This document shows, piece after piece, positions 36,959 through 49,393 of a stretch of 64,000 bases of DNA (the first letter of the stretch is position 1; every line of letters starts with the position of its first letter). The translations under genes were made by a program, and so were the position numbers. Below the pieces are notes generated by a model, which saw only the letters and a program-made list of their open reading frames with translations, was not told the origin of the DNA and made no database searches. The stretch lies in assembly GCF_009389715.1 (NCBI RefSeq), contig NC_052404.1:7958745-8022744 (forward strand), given 5' to 3'. Source of the DNA: Phoenix dactylifera. Taxonomy: Eukaryota > Streptophyta > Magnoliopsida > Arecales > Arecaceae.

Positions 36959-39104
36959 CTAATAAGTTCTCACCTTTCCAATCCTAAGAAAAATAGGATA
37001 CCGGACGAGCTTAACAACCTTCCCATCTCCACCCCAAGCCCTCTCCAAATCAGTCACCACCCCATCACTCAACAGCTCCACCGCCTTCTCCCTGGCCGTC
37101 TGATACGCCGACCACGACCTGATGTACGTCAGATACGTCTCCAAATCCATCTCCCTCTCCTCCATGAACTCAAACGGCCCGGTGTGCGCCTCCCCCTCCA
37201 CCGGATCGAACGGGAAATCGATGCTCCGGAGCTCGTCATCCACCGTCCGGCGCTGCGGGGCCCAGAAGGGGCCGGACTCGGTGTACAGGCGCGAGAACAC
37301 GGAGTCCACCGGCGGGTCCACCCGGGGCACGGTGTAGCACCACGCGGCGAGGACGCCGTGGGGCCCGCGGAGGAGGTGGCGGGCCTGGGCGTAGAAGGTG
37401 GGGAGGTGGAACCAGTGGACGGCCTGGGCCACGGTGATGAGATCGACGGTGGATGGTGCCGCCACGTCACGTTGGAGATCAGGGAGGGAGATGGTGGCGG
37501 GAGTTTGTACGTACCGGACGTTGGGGAGCTCGGGCGCGAAGGCTAGTTGTTCTCTGCTCGTGTCCGAGCCCACCACGCTCTTGTAGATCTTGGCTAGCTG
37601 AGGAAAGAGACTCGTGAGACCAGTGTGCTTATAAATATGCATCTTGAGTATGGTATTCTTCAAGCATTACAAGTTGTTGATTTTGTGTTAGATGAGCATG
37701 AAACATCTCCCTAATTCATATGGAAGTTAACTTTTGAGATTATTTGTAATGATCTATGAAGATATTGATAAGAGACGAAATGCATAAAAGCATGACAAAT
37801 GTTTTCCCGCTTTGATTGTGCTTTGGAGAGATACTGTTTACTTAAGGAAGTCCGAAGCCACTTTGGAGCGGCTCCTGTTTTGTTACATCAGTATTCTATT
37901 GTTGAAATGGTTTCTTTGAGCATTTGATGTGGATTGAGCTCCACCAATCTTTGTTTTAAAGAGAAGAATACTAGAAGCTCATCTCTAGTGCAAGACTTTG
38001 AAAGGATTTGGTGATGAATTTATTTATTTATGTTCTTTTAAATACTTTAGATCTCATATTAGTGCCAAAATATACCATAGTAATGTCATCAGATGATGCA
38101 AATGGTAAATGCCTGATGAATTATCAGTCTTGGAGCCTAAACAACATAGCTCGAACCCAAAGCGCCTCACAATTTCGAAGCCAAAAATAATTTTTGTGAG
38201 CCAAATTAGGTTGGACTGCATTGACTTGGCCAGGGCAGGGGTTGGACCAAGTTTGGCTGGGCTATATACTTATATTAAGAGGCAAGCAAATTTATGGAAT
38301 AGAATTCACATTGCGATTGAATCGGGTTGCTCAAGCTTTTCAACCCAAGCTCGATCCAACAATGCACGATCAATTTGATGGACCTGTAAACCAAACCCCA
38401 ACCCAATCTGGTGGGCCAAAAAAGTTTTGGGCCTAAGGTGAGACCAGGTTTAAATATATGACCAGCATCCGGGCCAAAGTCCAATCAATTGAGCCCGATC
38501 AAGCCTAAATGTGCTGGGCCAAACAAGATCTTTTAGAAATGATTTGATCATCCATAATGTTCAACGGGAAATAATTAATTCATCAAATAAGCCGACAAAA
38601 CTCAAATGGACAAAAACAATTACGTCATGATACAAAATTAAAACAATTCATAAATCATGCAAAAAAATCAATAGAAAAGGCTAAACGGGGTCTGATTGGG
38701 TCGGTGGTATCCAATTTGCAATCCCACGCCTCCAATGAAAACCTAGACGTAGTATGCGAGACTTTTGTGTCACCGAAAGCATTTTTGCATCGAACGCTTG
38801 GATCCATATGAAAATTTAGTCAAATCTCAATCCTGTCAATTAGAAAGAGAGAGGAGCTCGAATTGGGGAAAACAAGATCAAATTGCGGAGATCCAAATAA
38901 CCCAATACCAATTAAACCTATGATGCAATGAATTAGAGAGAGAGAGAGAGACTTACGGATACGGCAGCCTGTCCGCTTCCGGTGCCGACATCCCATGCGA
39001 GATCGTGGTTGGGAGTCTTGGACGCAATGAACTGGAATAGCTCCGCGGGATAACCCGGGCGTGCCTCCGCATAATTCTTCGCCTGTTTCCGGAATAGCTC
39101 TGCC

Positions 39105-39106
<2 letters not shown>
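36959..39106 (-). CDS. SAM-dependent methyltransferase (Methyltransf_11 type)
   Basis: Two exons on the - strand, 39106-38957 and 37597-36959, joined at a phase-0 intron (donor GTAAGT, acceptor TTTCCTCAG), give 262 aa. Exon 1 starts MAELFRKQAKNYAEARPGYP and ends in SAM-binding motif I, DVGTGSGQAA (39-48). Exon 2 supplies the acidic residue after beta-2 (VVGSDTS, Asp62), DLITVAQAVHWF (102-113) and the family signature SWSAYQTARE (211-220) near the C-terminus. Length and motifs match the plant class annotated as trans-aconitate methyltransferase-like proteins (such as Arabidopsis At2g41380), whose substrate is generally unproven. No signal peptide, so probably cytosolic. Exon 2 is strikingly GC-rich compared with its surroundings. 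The tRNA-Glu gene lies 576 bp upstream on the same strand. Confidence 0.9.
38100..38520. repeat. repeat-like block in the methyltransferase intron
   Basis: Rich in GGGCTGG, GGCCCAA and CAAGCCC words. A similar lexicon occurs at 40080-40230 (GGGCTAGAAATGGGCTTGGGC). It looks like dispersed plant repeat DNA, but no ends or TSD could be set. The frames in it are not exons because the two flanking exons already join in frame. Confidence 0.35.

Positions 39107-39110
<4 letters not shown>

Positions 39111-39142
<32 letters not shown>
39111..39142. repeat. (CT)16 microsatellite in the methyltransferase 5' leader
   Basis: On the gene strand this is a GA run ending 4 bp before the start codon. Copy-number changes here would alter the leader of the mRNA. 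Confidence 0.9.
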
Positions 39143-39144
<2 letters not shown>

Positions 39145-39504
39145 CCCCTCTTTTTTTCTTTTAATTCTTCTATTCTCCCCACTCGTATAAATAAAGATGA
39201 GGGAGACGGGGAAGGAACCATCCCCACACATTCCAAAAACGATGGAAATTGCTTTCTTCCCAAGTTATTAATCCTCTTTGCCGTATTGTATATAATATTT
39301 CCGCCGGCAACTTTGAATTATGAAAAGTCTAACGATGAAGACGACAAGGATAGGTCGAAGCGAACGAACAGAATATCTCTTGCCGCAGGGGTGGATGGAG
39401 CTTATCCAAGCCCCCATTTGTCGTAGAGAAACCTTTCTCAGCACGTTGCAGAGTCCAAGGCATTTTTTATGAAATGAACCGTGACTTGCTTGGGAAACTT
39501 ATGG

Positions 39505-39672
39505 CTCAGCTTCCATGATTGCGATTATTATAAATAGGATTTACTGTACCAGATTTAAAAGGGGGGAAAATGTGATGGTCAAAATGATCTCAGCTTCCAT
39601 GATTGCAATTATTATGGATAGGATTTACTGTACCAGATTTAAAAGTGGGGAAAATGTGACGGTCAAAATTTT
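39505..39672. repeat. 84-bp tandem duplication beside the tRNA gene
   Basis: Two copies (39505-39588 and 39589-39672) start CTCAGCTTCCATGATTGC and differ at only a few positions. The second copy abuts the downstream terminator of the tRNA-Glu gene. Confidence 0.9.
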
Positions 39673-39674
39673 TT

Positions 39675-39680
39675 AAAAAA
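39675..39680 (-). terminator. RNA polymerase III terminator of tRNA-Glu
   Basis: A run of six T on the - strand begins 2 bp after the 3' end of the tRNA. Confidence 0.8.
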
Positions 39681-39681
39681 G

Positions 39682-39754
39682 TTCCGTTGCCGGGAATCGA
39701 ACCCGGGTCTCTCGGGTGAGAGCCGAGTATCCTAACCAACTAGACTACAACGGA
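39682..39754 (-). tRNA. tRNA-Glu (anticodon CTC)
   Basis: A 73-nt gene on the - strand with a perfect 7-bp acceptor stem (TCCGTTG/CAACGGA). The anticodon stem CTCGG/CCGAG encloses CTCTCAC with anticodon CTC, which reads GAG. The T arm is CCGGG-TTCGATT-CCCGG, and the B-box GGTTCGATTCC and an A-box-like TAGTCTAGTTGG are intact. There is no intron and CCA is not encoded, as expected for a nuclear gene. A T6 terminator follows. It looks functional. Confidence 0.96.
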
Positions 39755-39759
39755 ATGAT

Positions 39760-42700
39760 GCTGAAGCCTGCGCATGTCCATGATATTATTCATCTGCTGT
39801 CCAGCAAATAATTGCTCCAGGAAGTGCGAGATCCAACCAGCCTTCATGCTTCAACTTGACGAGTTTTCGATTTCAAACATTAATAAGTTCAAATTTAAAC
39901 AGACGAAATAAAAGAAAGGTGGTGTGAAATCCAACTATGAGCTTGCGGTCAATATATGCTTCAAGTTGTTCCCAAAGATGAGATCATGATTTTGGGTAAA
40001 AGTACAAAGGCCACACCAGCTACTTGTGTTAATATGGGTCAAGCATGAGAAGGTAGAACTGCACCTCTTGAGGCAATGGGGCTGGGCTCGTATTGTCCAG
40101 CAGTTTTTTAAAAGGAAATATGCAGAAGTTTCTCGGTTCGGGCTAGAAATGGGCTTGGGCTTGCTCAGGGCCTGTCAGGCCGGGCCAACTTTGCATCCGA
40201 ATTTGACCCTACCTGGAGAATAATCTGGTCGAGCTTAGGTCTGAAATTCAAGTCCAAAAATATTTGGGGGTGGTGGAGATAGTTCTAGGATCAAGGCATA
40301 AGGTACTTAAGCACGTTCACACTGTTTGACATACGAGCCAATGGGCTAGCAATCGATATGTTGTCTACAAAGAGGCTTCAAAAAAGTTCATGACCAGCAA
40401 GCTCAAGTAAACAAGAGTCAGGTGGCAGCCCTACCGTGAAGGATTAACCCTTGAATCACAAACATTAACTACATCGAGCATTTTTCCTTTTCTCTTATAT
40501 ATAAAAAAAAAAACTACATTGGGTATGTCATGTGGGAGAACGTAATGCACCGTTCGAGAAGACAAAATATACATGCATAAAGGTGCTTTAAAATTATGAA
40601 TGCACCTCGCTTTTAAGAAATATACCTCTTTCTCCTACAATAGAAGCACATATTTTACTGTTAAAAATTTGCTTGATATATTATTGCAAACTTGGTAGTA
40701 GCCTAGCGGTTGCACCCATGATAATAATAATAATAACGGTAGCGGTGGCAACAACAATAATAAAGATCAATTTCTAATCTCAAACAGCTTTTTTTTTTTT
40801 TTTTGAAAATACCAGATAGAACCTCAGCAGCCCAGCCCATATTATGTCAAATTTCCTTGCCAAAAAAAATATTATAAACTTTATCCTGCAGGTCGAACGA
40901 TACTCGATATGCATTTACTCATTATATATGGTGGATAATTTTCAAGTTAATGAGAGCATCGGAAAGGAGAAAAGCATTTACCCATGCACGTCGTAAGCAA
41001 ATCAAAATGAAACCGGAAAGGAGAAAAGCAGCACGAAAAACAAATTCTCACGTTGGGTCCAGATTCTTCTAGTTAATTAGCCTTCTCTCAGGTCCTTGGA
41101 GTTATCATCTCTCTCGAGAAATAGCTGTACGCATGCTCATCATCCAACCGTAATAGATATCTTGTCTGCTCTCTAGCTTAGCTTGTGATCGATGTGGCCG
41201 GTGAGTAGGCCTCATCATCCGACCGTAATAGATTGCGTCTGCAACTCCAGCAAGCTTATGATGTGGTCGCTGAGTAGGCCACATCACGAAGCTTTCAGCC
41301 ACCTGAACGTAGTCCTTTACACCGACTCCTCGTTTAACTATTTTCTCCTGCATGAATCACGGTTAGAAACGAACAAAAAGCCTCGGAACCTAGCGTTAGA
41401 TGGGGTGCAAAACAATTCATAGCTCTCCAAAAGCCTCCAAGCATCACTAGTTTGGCACATACATGTTAAAAGAACAACAGTATATATAAACCCTCATGCA
41501 TGCACCGAAAATATCCATGACCAACTTGACAACACTCCATGCAACCTTCCAAACTACCGTTCGCTCCGTGACTAAGAGAATCTCATATTGACATGGTTCT
41601 AAAGAGTTTGTTAACTCAAAGAAGACCAGTGAGACCTCCCATGGGTCCCTAGTATCAACGATGTGTACAAGTCAATGTTCTTCATTCATCAGAGACGCCA
41701 ATGTTGATCGGTGCAGCATTGGACGATCGACCACCGGGATTGAGATCAGAGACCGTTCCCACACCGATGTGGAATTAATATTGGGTTTCTGAGTGTTATT
41801 AAGTGCACAATTTGAGCGGCATTATTGAGATATGGGATGATTCAAAGAGGTTTTTGCAAAGAGATGGACAATTTTGTACACCTTGTTAGGAAACCATGTC
41901 TCTTAGATTAGATAATAATGCCCGTGACGATGACCTCTTGATTTAGCATGTGGGCAATGGACATTGTTTTTTTTTTTTTATTGTTTGTTTATTTGTTTGA
42001 TTGATTTCAGAGTTTGGTTACTAGTTTTGTTTGGTGGGATGGAGGGTATGGAAGTAAGGATTCTTGGAATTGTAATTGTGGGAGTTCTTGAGCGAGTCCG
42101 ACTTAAGAAATCTACAAGTAGTTGTTGGCTAACCCTAAACCTACATTGAAGGAGATAAAGCAAAGGGAGTGATGCGGATGAACTAACATTGACAAAAGTA
42201 CAAAGCATTCTTTGTGGGGCACTAAGTAAATCACATTGCTTGATTCCCTTTGCTTCTGTTGTGGGCCCTAGGCCAATTCTGTCAACATTCGCCCTTTTTG
42301 AGATTCCATCCCTTCTTTCATTTTTTTAATGACATAAACTGTAAACAGATATTGTTTGCTTAAACACAGACTAATTTTATATATTATTGGATCTTTGAAC
42401 CTCAAATATGTTGTTTCGCATGCATCGTTATATATTTTTACCTCGAGTTCAAAATAATCAGATAAAAAGAATAATAGATACCACCTCGAGAATTCGATGG
42501 TAACTCTTCGTTTAATTCAAAGTTTGAATAACACCAATATCACCAAATAACAAAGCATATCCAAAATCATTATCTACTATTATGATAAAATGACAACTGT
42601 AATTGTTGGTTCAATCAATTTTTATGTTTTTTTTAAATATAAAGTAATCCCGTTACATTAATTTTTGTAATAAGAAAAAATAACAGAGCATGAAGATGCT

Positions 42701-44580
42701 TTTATGCCCGTGCCATCATTTGCTAAATAGAATATTTACTTCTTTTTGTTTAAACAAGCATAGGGAATTGAGTATAATCATCTTATTTTATTTTGACAAC
42801 TAATGAAAATATCAAATGCATGCCAACATATTCATGTTCTACAGCAATCATCATAAAAGAATAATGATCGAATAATAACCATGATTTATATATTTATTAT
42901 CTTAGAAGTCCTTAGAATTGTTAGGACGGTTGCTATTTTAATTCTTGCATTTGTCTCAAGCATACATCAAAGCTATCTACATCGAAGTAGATCCATAAGA
43001 TTGTCTAGCAATAATAACATATTCTTAGGCTCTCGCATTTCCATGTTCATTCGGAATTAGGGCAAGTACCAAATGAAATCATAAAATTTAATAATGGCTC
43101 GACAATCAGGTCCTACTCAAATGCGACCCGCACCATAATTGGCCGGCCCACCCACTCTGACCGAGCCGGCCGGCCATGATTGGGACGCAATTGGGTCACA
43201 TTTCATGGGGCGGCTCCGAGCACGTGCACGGAAATAGGGCGACTCAAATTTGGACCCAATGGCCAGCCAGTCCGAGAGAGAAGGAAGGTGTCTGTGGAAA
43301 AACCACATGAGCTCTCTCATTATGATGGAGACATCCACATTTCCATGGTCACCTTTTAGTACTTTTTAATGCACATTACCTCATCCCCTGACAAACCCCA
43401 TATGTATAACACTAGAATTCCAAGATTATTTAGCCAATGTGGGGAGTTCAAAGTAGTTACTTTTGGGCAGAACAGTTTAGATTATTGGACTGGGTGTCTT
43501 TAATGACACAAAGTGAAGGGGTTAGTGGAATGAGAGAGAGAGAGAGAGTAGGCAAGATGACATAGGAAATGAGGGGCATGAGCTCAGATTGTGAGTGGAG
43601 CCTTTTGGAAGGCAGGTGTACAAGTGAAGTTTGGGAAAAGAAAAAAGAAAAATAGAACTTTGGCGTAGTGGTGGTGGCAGAGACGACCAAGTTGGTTCTT
43701 GCATTTTTTGCTTGAGTTCTTTCTAGATGCCCTTTTCCAAAGCTACGTCAGATAAAGCAGTTCTAATGGATGCTCGTCCGAGTTTGGGGTGTGTGAATGG
43801 AGTTGTAGGACAGATGGACGGGCCCTGGGCTAGAGAGAAGGGACAAAATCCCAACTGCCAATTTGAGAATCCTAGGGTAGGTTTTGGGGTCATGATCTTT
43901 GTGCAATACGTATGTGGCAGCCTGTTATGGGTCTGATTTAGATCTGTTGTTTGTTAAATTAGGTAGACATTGATTAGCTTCATGACACATAACTTCAGCT
44001 AGCTAGATTATAGAACTCGAAATTTACAATCCTTTGGATGACTATTCTTATAAAGATAGATTTATTTATATATTTTATATTTTCTTACAAACAGATAGCA
44101 ATAAGGTGTATGTTATAGCACGCCAGTATAAAATACAATGTTGGCAATTGATTGGCTTTGAACCTCTCCATCATTTCCTAATTTCATTACTTAAAATATA
44201 TATATTTTTAAAAAAAAAGACAAATATAGAGTATGTGCTTACGATTCTATGTGCAACATATAACAATATGTACAAAGAAAAAAAAGGGAAGAAAGCTAAA
44301 AGGAAGGTATGGTTATGCATAGCATTTGTAAAACTGATAATCTGATATAGATGGCAAAATATGTTTTACTTGCAAGCCTTTGGCGCCAATAAGGAAATAA
44401 ATACAAGCATTCATATCTCATATGAAGACTAATTATGTATATATATCTCAAGATTCAAAATTTTGGAATTTTATACTTTTGATAACTGTCAAGCGTTAGC
44501 TTAGATAGTATTATCTCTTAGACAAGAGGTTTAAGATTTGCGAGTATAGGCTTGAACAAAGAAACCTAAGTGGACGGCTT
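39760..44580. other. intergenic with repeats, no recognisable gene
   Basis: Mostly AT-rich. Short frames show no domains. A GC-rich block at 43120-43280 has GGCCGGCC motifs and could be a promoter, but no gene attaches to it. A GA run lies at 43532-43547. Confidence 0.4.
41138..41287. repeat. diverged 75-bp tandem duplication
   Basis: Units start CATCATCCAACCG (41138) and CATCATCCGACCG (41213). Each ends in a GATGTGG-C-G-GAGTAGGCC block. The middle parts have diverged. Confidence 0.7.
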
Positions 44581-44581
44581 A

Positions 44582-44586
44582 GTTAG
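44582..44586. repeat. solo-LTR target-site duplication (GTTAG), left
   Basis: Matches 45783-45787. Confidence 0.8.
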
Positions 44587-45782
44587 TGTTGCTGGAAATT
44601 GGACCCGGGGGCCGCCGTGAAGCCGGGGAAGGATGAGCTCCGCTGCTGCAGGGGGCGGACGGCGGTGCGCCGGCTGGCTGCGTCCTCCGCTGCGGGGGGG
44701 TGTGCAAGTCCTGCAAAGAAAACCGGTGGCCGGGCTCCCCGGCGCCGGCCCTCCGATGCCTAAGTCAGAGGGGGCAAGTATGTGGAGAGAGCAGGGGAGA
44801 GAGTATGTGGAGAAGACAGAGAATCTTGTGTTCAATTGTGTCTGTGCTGTTTTCTTCCTTTTTCCCCCGGTCTAGGAGGGTTCACTCCAGCTCCGGGTTT
44901 TTTCTCTGGTTTTTGGTCCTCCCTCCCTTTTCCCTCCAGGTTTTCTTTTATAGGAGGATTTTTGTTACCTGGGAGGTGACAGGAGGTTTGTCCTGTTTTG
45001 TAATAATTGGGCACGATTTGGCCCATTAATGGCGTAATTGAGAACGGGACCGGATCAGACCGGAATCAGGGAGTTGTCACGGTCGATCGGACCTGTTGGA
45101 GTGGTTGAACCGCCGGCTGTGGTGGGCCTGGGGTCCGTGGATGGTAAGTGCATTTATTACCGAATGAACCGGCGGTCAGGGAGAGCCATACGTTCTGATG
45201 GTTCAGTGATCCGGAGATCGTCTTGGGCCGTGTTCATTAAATGCCTGAGTGCATCGGAGACTTGAGGGAGTCTCATGCATTAATGGCAGGTCGTGCCGAA
45301 CGCCTGAGGAGATCTTATGCCTTGATGGCTTGGAGATAGTGGCAGGTCGCAAGCCGTAGGAGTTGTCAAGTCCCTTGGACTTTAGGCGGAGGTTGAACAT
45401 TTGGTTAAGGCATCGGCTCGGCAAGAGTGCCGAGCCGAGCTGATCGCCCAATGGGGCGCCCTGTGGCGGGGCTGCTTTGAGTACTCCTGGTCGGCGCCCT
45501 TTAGGCGAGCACCTTCTAGCAGAGCGCCTCGGCGCTGTCTTTGGTCGGCACTTTCTAACCGAGCAGTTTATTTTGGTTGGGCACCTCTTGGCGCGCACTC
45601 TGGTCGGCGCCTTCTAGTCGAGCGCCTTCCTGGTCGGCATCCTTTGGCCGAGCAGCTTTCTGGTCGGCGATCTTTGGCCGAGCAGCTCTCCGTTCGGCAC
45701 TCTTTGGCCGAGCAACTTTCCGGCTGGCGCTCTTCGGCCGAGCGCCTCCGTGAATGTATGGCTTGGGGTTCTTCCCCCAACA
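44587..45782 (+). mobile_element. solo LTR, 1,196 bp
   Basis: Begins TGTTG and ends CAACA, the short inverted termini of an LTR. It is bracketed by a perfect 5-bp duplication, GTTAG. There is no internal domain, primer-binding site or second LTR, so this is most simply a solo LTR left by recombination between the two LTRs of a full element. The sequence is GC-rich, unlike its surroundings. A TTTTATAGG motif near 44945-44953 may be the LTR promoter TATA. The right quarter is a minisatellite. Open frames inside (for example 45203-45598) follow its GC-rich composition and show no gag or pol motif. Confidence 0.85.
45488..45752. repeat. ~30-bp minisatellite inside the solo LTR
   Basis: About eight to nine diverged units follow the pattern TGGTCGGC..TTTGGCCGAGC..CTTTC. 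Codon-length spacing leaves frames open on both strands, giving repetitive peptides that are not genes. Confidence 0.85.
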
Positions 45783-45787
45783 GTTAG
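45783..45787. repeat. solo-LTR target-site duplication (GTTAG), right
   Basis: Matches 44582-44586. Confidence 0.8.
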
Positions 45788-46188
45788 TATCATCTTTCAT
45801 ACTCCGGCTTAGTTAGAGATGGAGTGGTGCTTCATATGGGTCATGTGTTTTGTTTACAAAGTATTCAGTTGGGTTCGAACTTAGGGCGGGGTGCATTTAG
45901 TGTCATTAACTATTTAAGTGTCATTTAGTTCCATGTTTGTCCTTTGATAATCCTCTTTAAAATATGAGTTGTTGATGCTGCTAGGACAAAAGGCGAATCT
46001 TGCAGATGGACTTCGAGGATTTTTCTTTTTCATTGAGAAGCTATTCTCTGTGGTTAGCTTTGGTACCATATGAAAAGCAAATGAAAAAATAAATGCTAGG
46101 AAGCAAATTCTCACACGTAAGACACGAAGGCATGGTTATAATTTGGCCGTTGGCCCAACTACGGCACACGTACACAATAAAATATTAT

Positions 46189-46860
46189 GAGAACATGCGA
46201 GTATATATTTAATTTTATATTTGTCATTTATTAAAAAAATTAAATATTTATATAAAACCAAAAAATTTAAATACCTTTAAATTAATTTTTTTGAATGAAG
46301 CAATGAGGTGCGACAAATGCTAGCACAATGAATTTAACTCATGACCTATACGGACTATTTAGGTTGACCACAATCAAATCATGGTATTTGTGATTAGACT
46401 TGAATGGATTTAGATTTCCAGCCTTGCGAGGATGCTAGGATTTAAATAGAGAGAGTATATGAGAACTTATACAAGTATGTGTTTAGTTTTATATTGGTTA
46501 TTCACTAAAAATATTTACGTACTTATAGAAGACCAAGAAACTAGTCCTTTTGGATGAAGTTCTGAGTCGTAACAAATAGTATCAGAATGGATTCGGCTCA
46601 TAATTCATATGGAAGAGTAGATACTATAACATAGATCCATTAGGGCTGACCACAAACTAATCGTGGTATTGGTGATTGAATTTGAATGGATTTAAACCTT
46701 TAGCCTAATAAAAATACTAGAGATTAAATGGAGAAAGTATATAAGAATCCATATTGGTATGCATTTAGTTCTACTTCGATTATTCGTCGGAAAGACCGCT
46801 TACACAAAACTAAAAAAAATTAAATAATATTTTCGGCCTAATTTTTTTGGATGAGCCCTA
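46189..46860. repeat. tandem array of ~272-282-bp units
   Basis: Three units start GAGAAC/GAGAAC/AAGAATCC at 46189, 46461 and 46743. Each has ...ATTTAGTTTTATATT...TTATTCA/TCGTC, then (in units 1 and 2) GAATGGATTTA and AGAGTATAT-type endings. Unit 2 contains AGTATCAGAATGG, reminiscent of a tRNA-Met primer-binding site. They have diverged and the third is partial. Possibly tandem LTRs of an old small retroelement. Confidence 0.55.
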
Positions 46861-48939
46861 GATTGTAAACGTATAAACTATTGTCATGGAAGCTCCACGC
46901 CCTATGAGTCCGATCTTTTACCGGCATCCAAGGTTACTCCTTTCAAATGAGATACAACCAATACACTCTGGTTAAGCGAGCACGTTTTAATCTCAACAGT
47001 AGTCTTACCGAACATCGCAAGAAAATGTGAAGTTTATTGATAGTTTCTTGTAAGGCTGCTTAGTTGCTAGATTTTCTTAAAAAATACGAAGTAAAAAATA
47101 AACGAGATTTATAAAAGCATGTGTTCAATTGTTGTTCTAGATACCTGCTGTGAAAAATATTTATGGAGAAACATGTCTGAAAAGTTAAATTTGTGAAAAC
47201 AACCTCCTATTTTTTTGTATAAAATCTGTTTTATATAAAGTTATGTTTTATAAAATATAACTTATAGGCAATTTGGGTTAACTCAATACCAAATATTGTA
47301 AAAATATAGCTCAAATATCAAAGGCTATCTCGTTATTATGCTCTACCACAACTGCTCCGAACAAATCTTAAGGCAAATGAGTTTTATCAGTATGCTCGTT
47401 TGACTATTTTTCATAATATTTATTGTAAGTAATCTATTAAAAAGACTTTATATGATTCTCATCACAACATGTTTTACACAAAACCGAGCTTTGTGTTTAT
47501 CTATTTTAGATAAACATACAGATAATACCTCCATGGTAAAGTTTTTGCTTTGTTAAGAAAGATAATATATAGAAATAAAATGCTATCTCTACAAGAATAA
47601 TTTCTCACCTTTTTCTTATATCGTCAGTGATCAAATCACTTATCTCTATCTCAATTTCAGCTACAGTTTCATTAGATATTTTACAACTAGAATCTCTCTC
47701 TTCTTTTTTTTTTTTTTTTTTTCCAATCCGGTTCTCCACCACTACTAACTCCTATCAGATTCGGGCATAGTACAACTCAAGTACTATTGCGAATTTATGA
47801 AGCAACTCTCAAAATTTTTTTGCCCTTTAAAAAGATATAGGAGCGAAACAATTAATTTATTAATATTGGAAGATCACAAAAAAATCCTTCCAATGTCTCG
47901 AGGTACTGCCACATATATATTTTCTATGTATATTTATCATAAAATTCAAGTGAGATAATAAGTTTTAAAGAATTAAAATCGATTAAATCAAACATCTTGA
48001 AGGAAAAAAAAAAAAAGGTAATTAAGAATAGGGAGAGAGAGAGAGAGAAGAAGGGGAAAGAGTAGTGGGACCCAACGCCCAGCGTCCGGCAAGGCAGCGT
48101 ATCCTTTGGGTGATATTATTCCCCTGAGGCTCTGCCCCCCTTCCACCCCTCCAACTTTTCTCCAATCTGTTACGGTTTCCCACGACCGATCCCCCCACCC
48201 AACCTTCTGCCATCCGTACACGTGTCCGGTCGAGGCCGAGCGATGACAGTCCACGTCTTGACATCCACATCCGTCCGGCCCCGAAGGCGAGCCCGTTTCG
48301 GATGCGTCCGGATTCCTATTTTGACCGAGTACGGCTCACAACGAGACAAATTTGCTCATTGGGGGCCCAAAACCAAAAAAAAGAAAAACAGGTAGAAATA
48401 AAGGAAACAAAAAAATAACGGAAGGAAGTTAACAAACGGTTCCGTTAGAGTTGACAGTGTCCACACGTGTCATTCGTGAAAGCTCCTCCCCTATCTATGT
48501 ATCTAGGCTCTGCAATCGAGATTTTTTTCCCTCTTCCCTTTTGCACTCTTTTGATCCCACTATCTGTACTTTTTTTTTTCTTTTTTATTTAAGCTTGAAT
48601 TTAGAGAAAGAAAAGAAAAAAAACATAAAGAAATATTAAAAGGATGAGGTTAAAAGAAAGGAGGGATGGAGTGGTTGGATGGGGAAAGGGGAAACAGCTT
48701 GCACTGCTGTCTCCCTGCCAGCTTCATAATGATCAGAAGAAAACAAGCAGCCATCATCATAGCCCTACTAGGAGGGGTCTATCTTTTAAAAATAAAATTA
48801 TGCAAGCATAAAAATAATAGATTTTTATAAACAAGAACGGAAAAATATGTCTTATTATGTGAGTTTTGTCCTCATCACATTTAATAAGTTTCCACGCCAC
48901 CTGAATTGTGCTGTTTTATAAATGCAAACGCTTCCGACC
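46861..48939. other. intergenic, GC-rich block at 48060-48320
   Basis: The block at 48060-48320 and the CACACGTGTC motif at 48462-48471 look promoter-like, but no coding exon or RNA follows that I can support. Confidence 0.35.
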
Positions 48940-49393
48940 GGGTTTAGGTTTGGTTCGCGAAAAAAAATAAAAAAAAAATATGGGTAACGAAAGAGTAATG
49001 AAATGTTTCTTATTTGATTGAAGTTAAAAAAAAAAAAATTATATTTTTATAAAAATATGATTTTTATATTTTATGAAAAAGTCTAATGAGAAATATGAAA
49101 ATGTTACTTTCCCATAAGACAAAAATCACTCCATCTTTATTTTTTTTCAAAAAGGTCCTCCAGCATTAAAGAGTCGTTAAAGATCTAATTTTTATTAAGA
49201 GTATAATAGGAATTATGTATAACTTTCCCAGAAAAATTGATGGTCAACCAAACATAAGCACTTTGGAAATCTATCACTTTTCCATGTTTAACCAAATATG
49301 CCAAAGTACATTCTCAGACATTCTCTTCTTAGAAATATTCTTCTCAGGAATCATATTCTTAGAAAAAATGCTTTCCGCGAACCAAACGAGCCC
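48940..49393. mobile_element. Tourist-like MITE, diverged copy, inverted
   Basis: Ends are GGGTTTAGGTTTGGTTCGCG and GCGAACCAAACGAGCCC. Internally it matches the element at 50170-50650 in reverse orientation, for example the segment around ATGGTCAACCAAACATAAG and the TTAAAGA/AATTTTTATTAAG block. The left TIR is decayed and no TSD is evident, so it is the older copy. Confidence 0.75.

Noticed and set aside
37398-37586. Long + strand frames opposite the methyltransferase exon 2 (for example 36944-37546)
   Set aside because: High GC leaves antisense frames open. The - strand carries the conserved methyltransferase motifs.
45203-45800. Overlapping long frames on both strands near 45.2-45.8 kb
   Set aside because: They come from a ~30-bp minisatellite inside a solo LTR and encode only repeats.
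48690-48760. Sequence reminiscent of miR408 (TGCACTGC...TCCCTGCC) near 48697
   Set aside because: About five mismatches to the mature miR408 known from plants, and I could not find a matching star arm or hairpin nearby.
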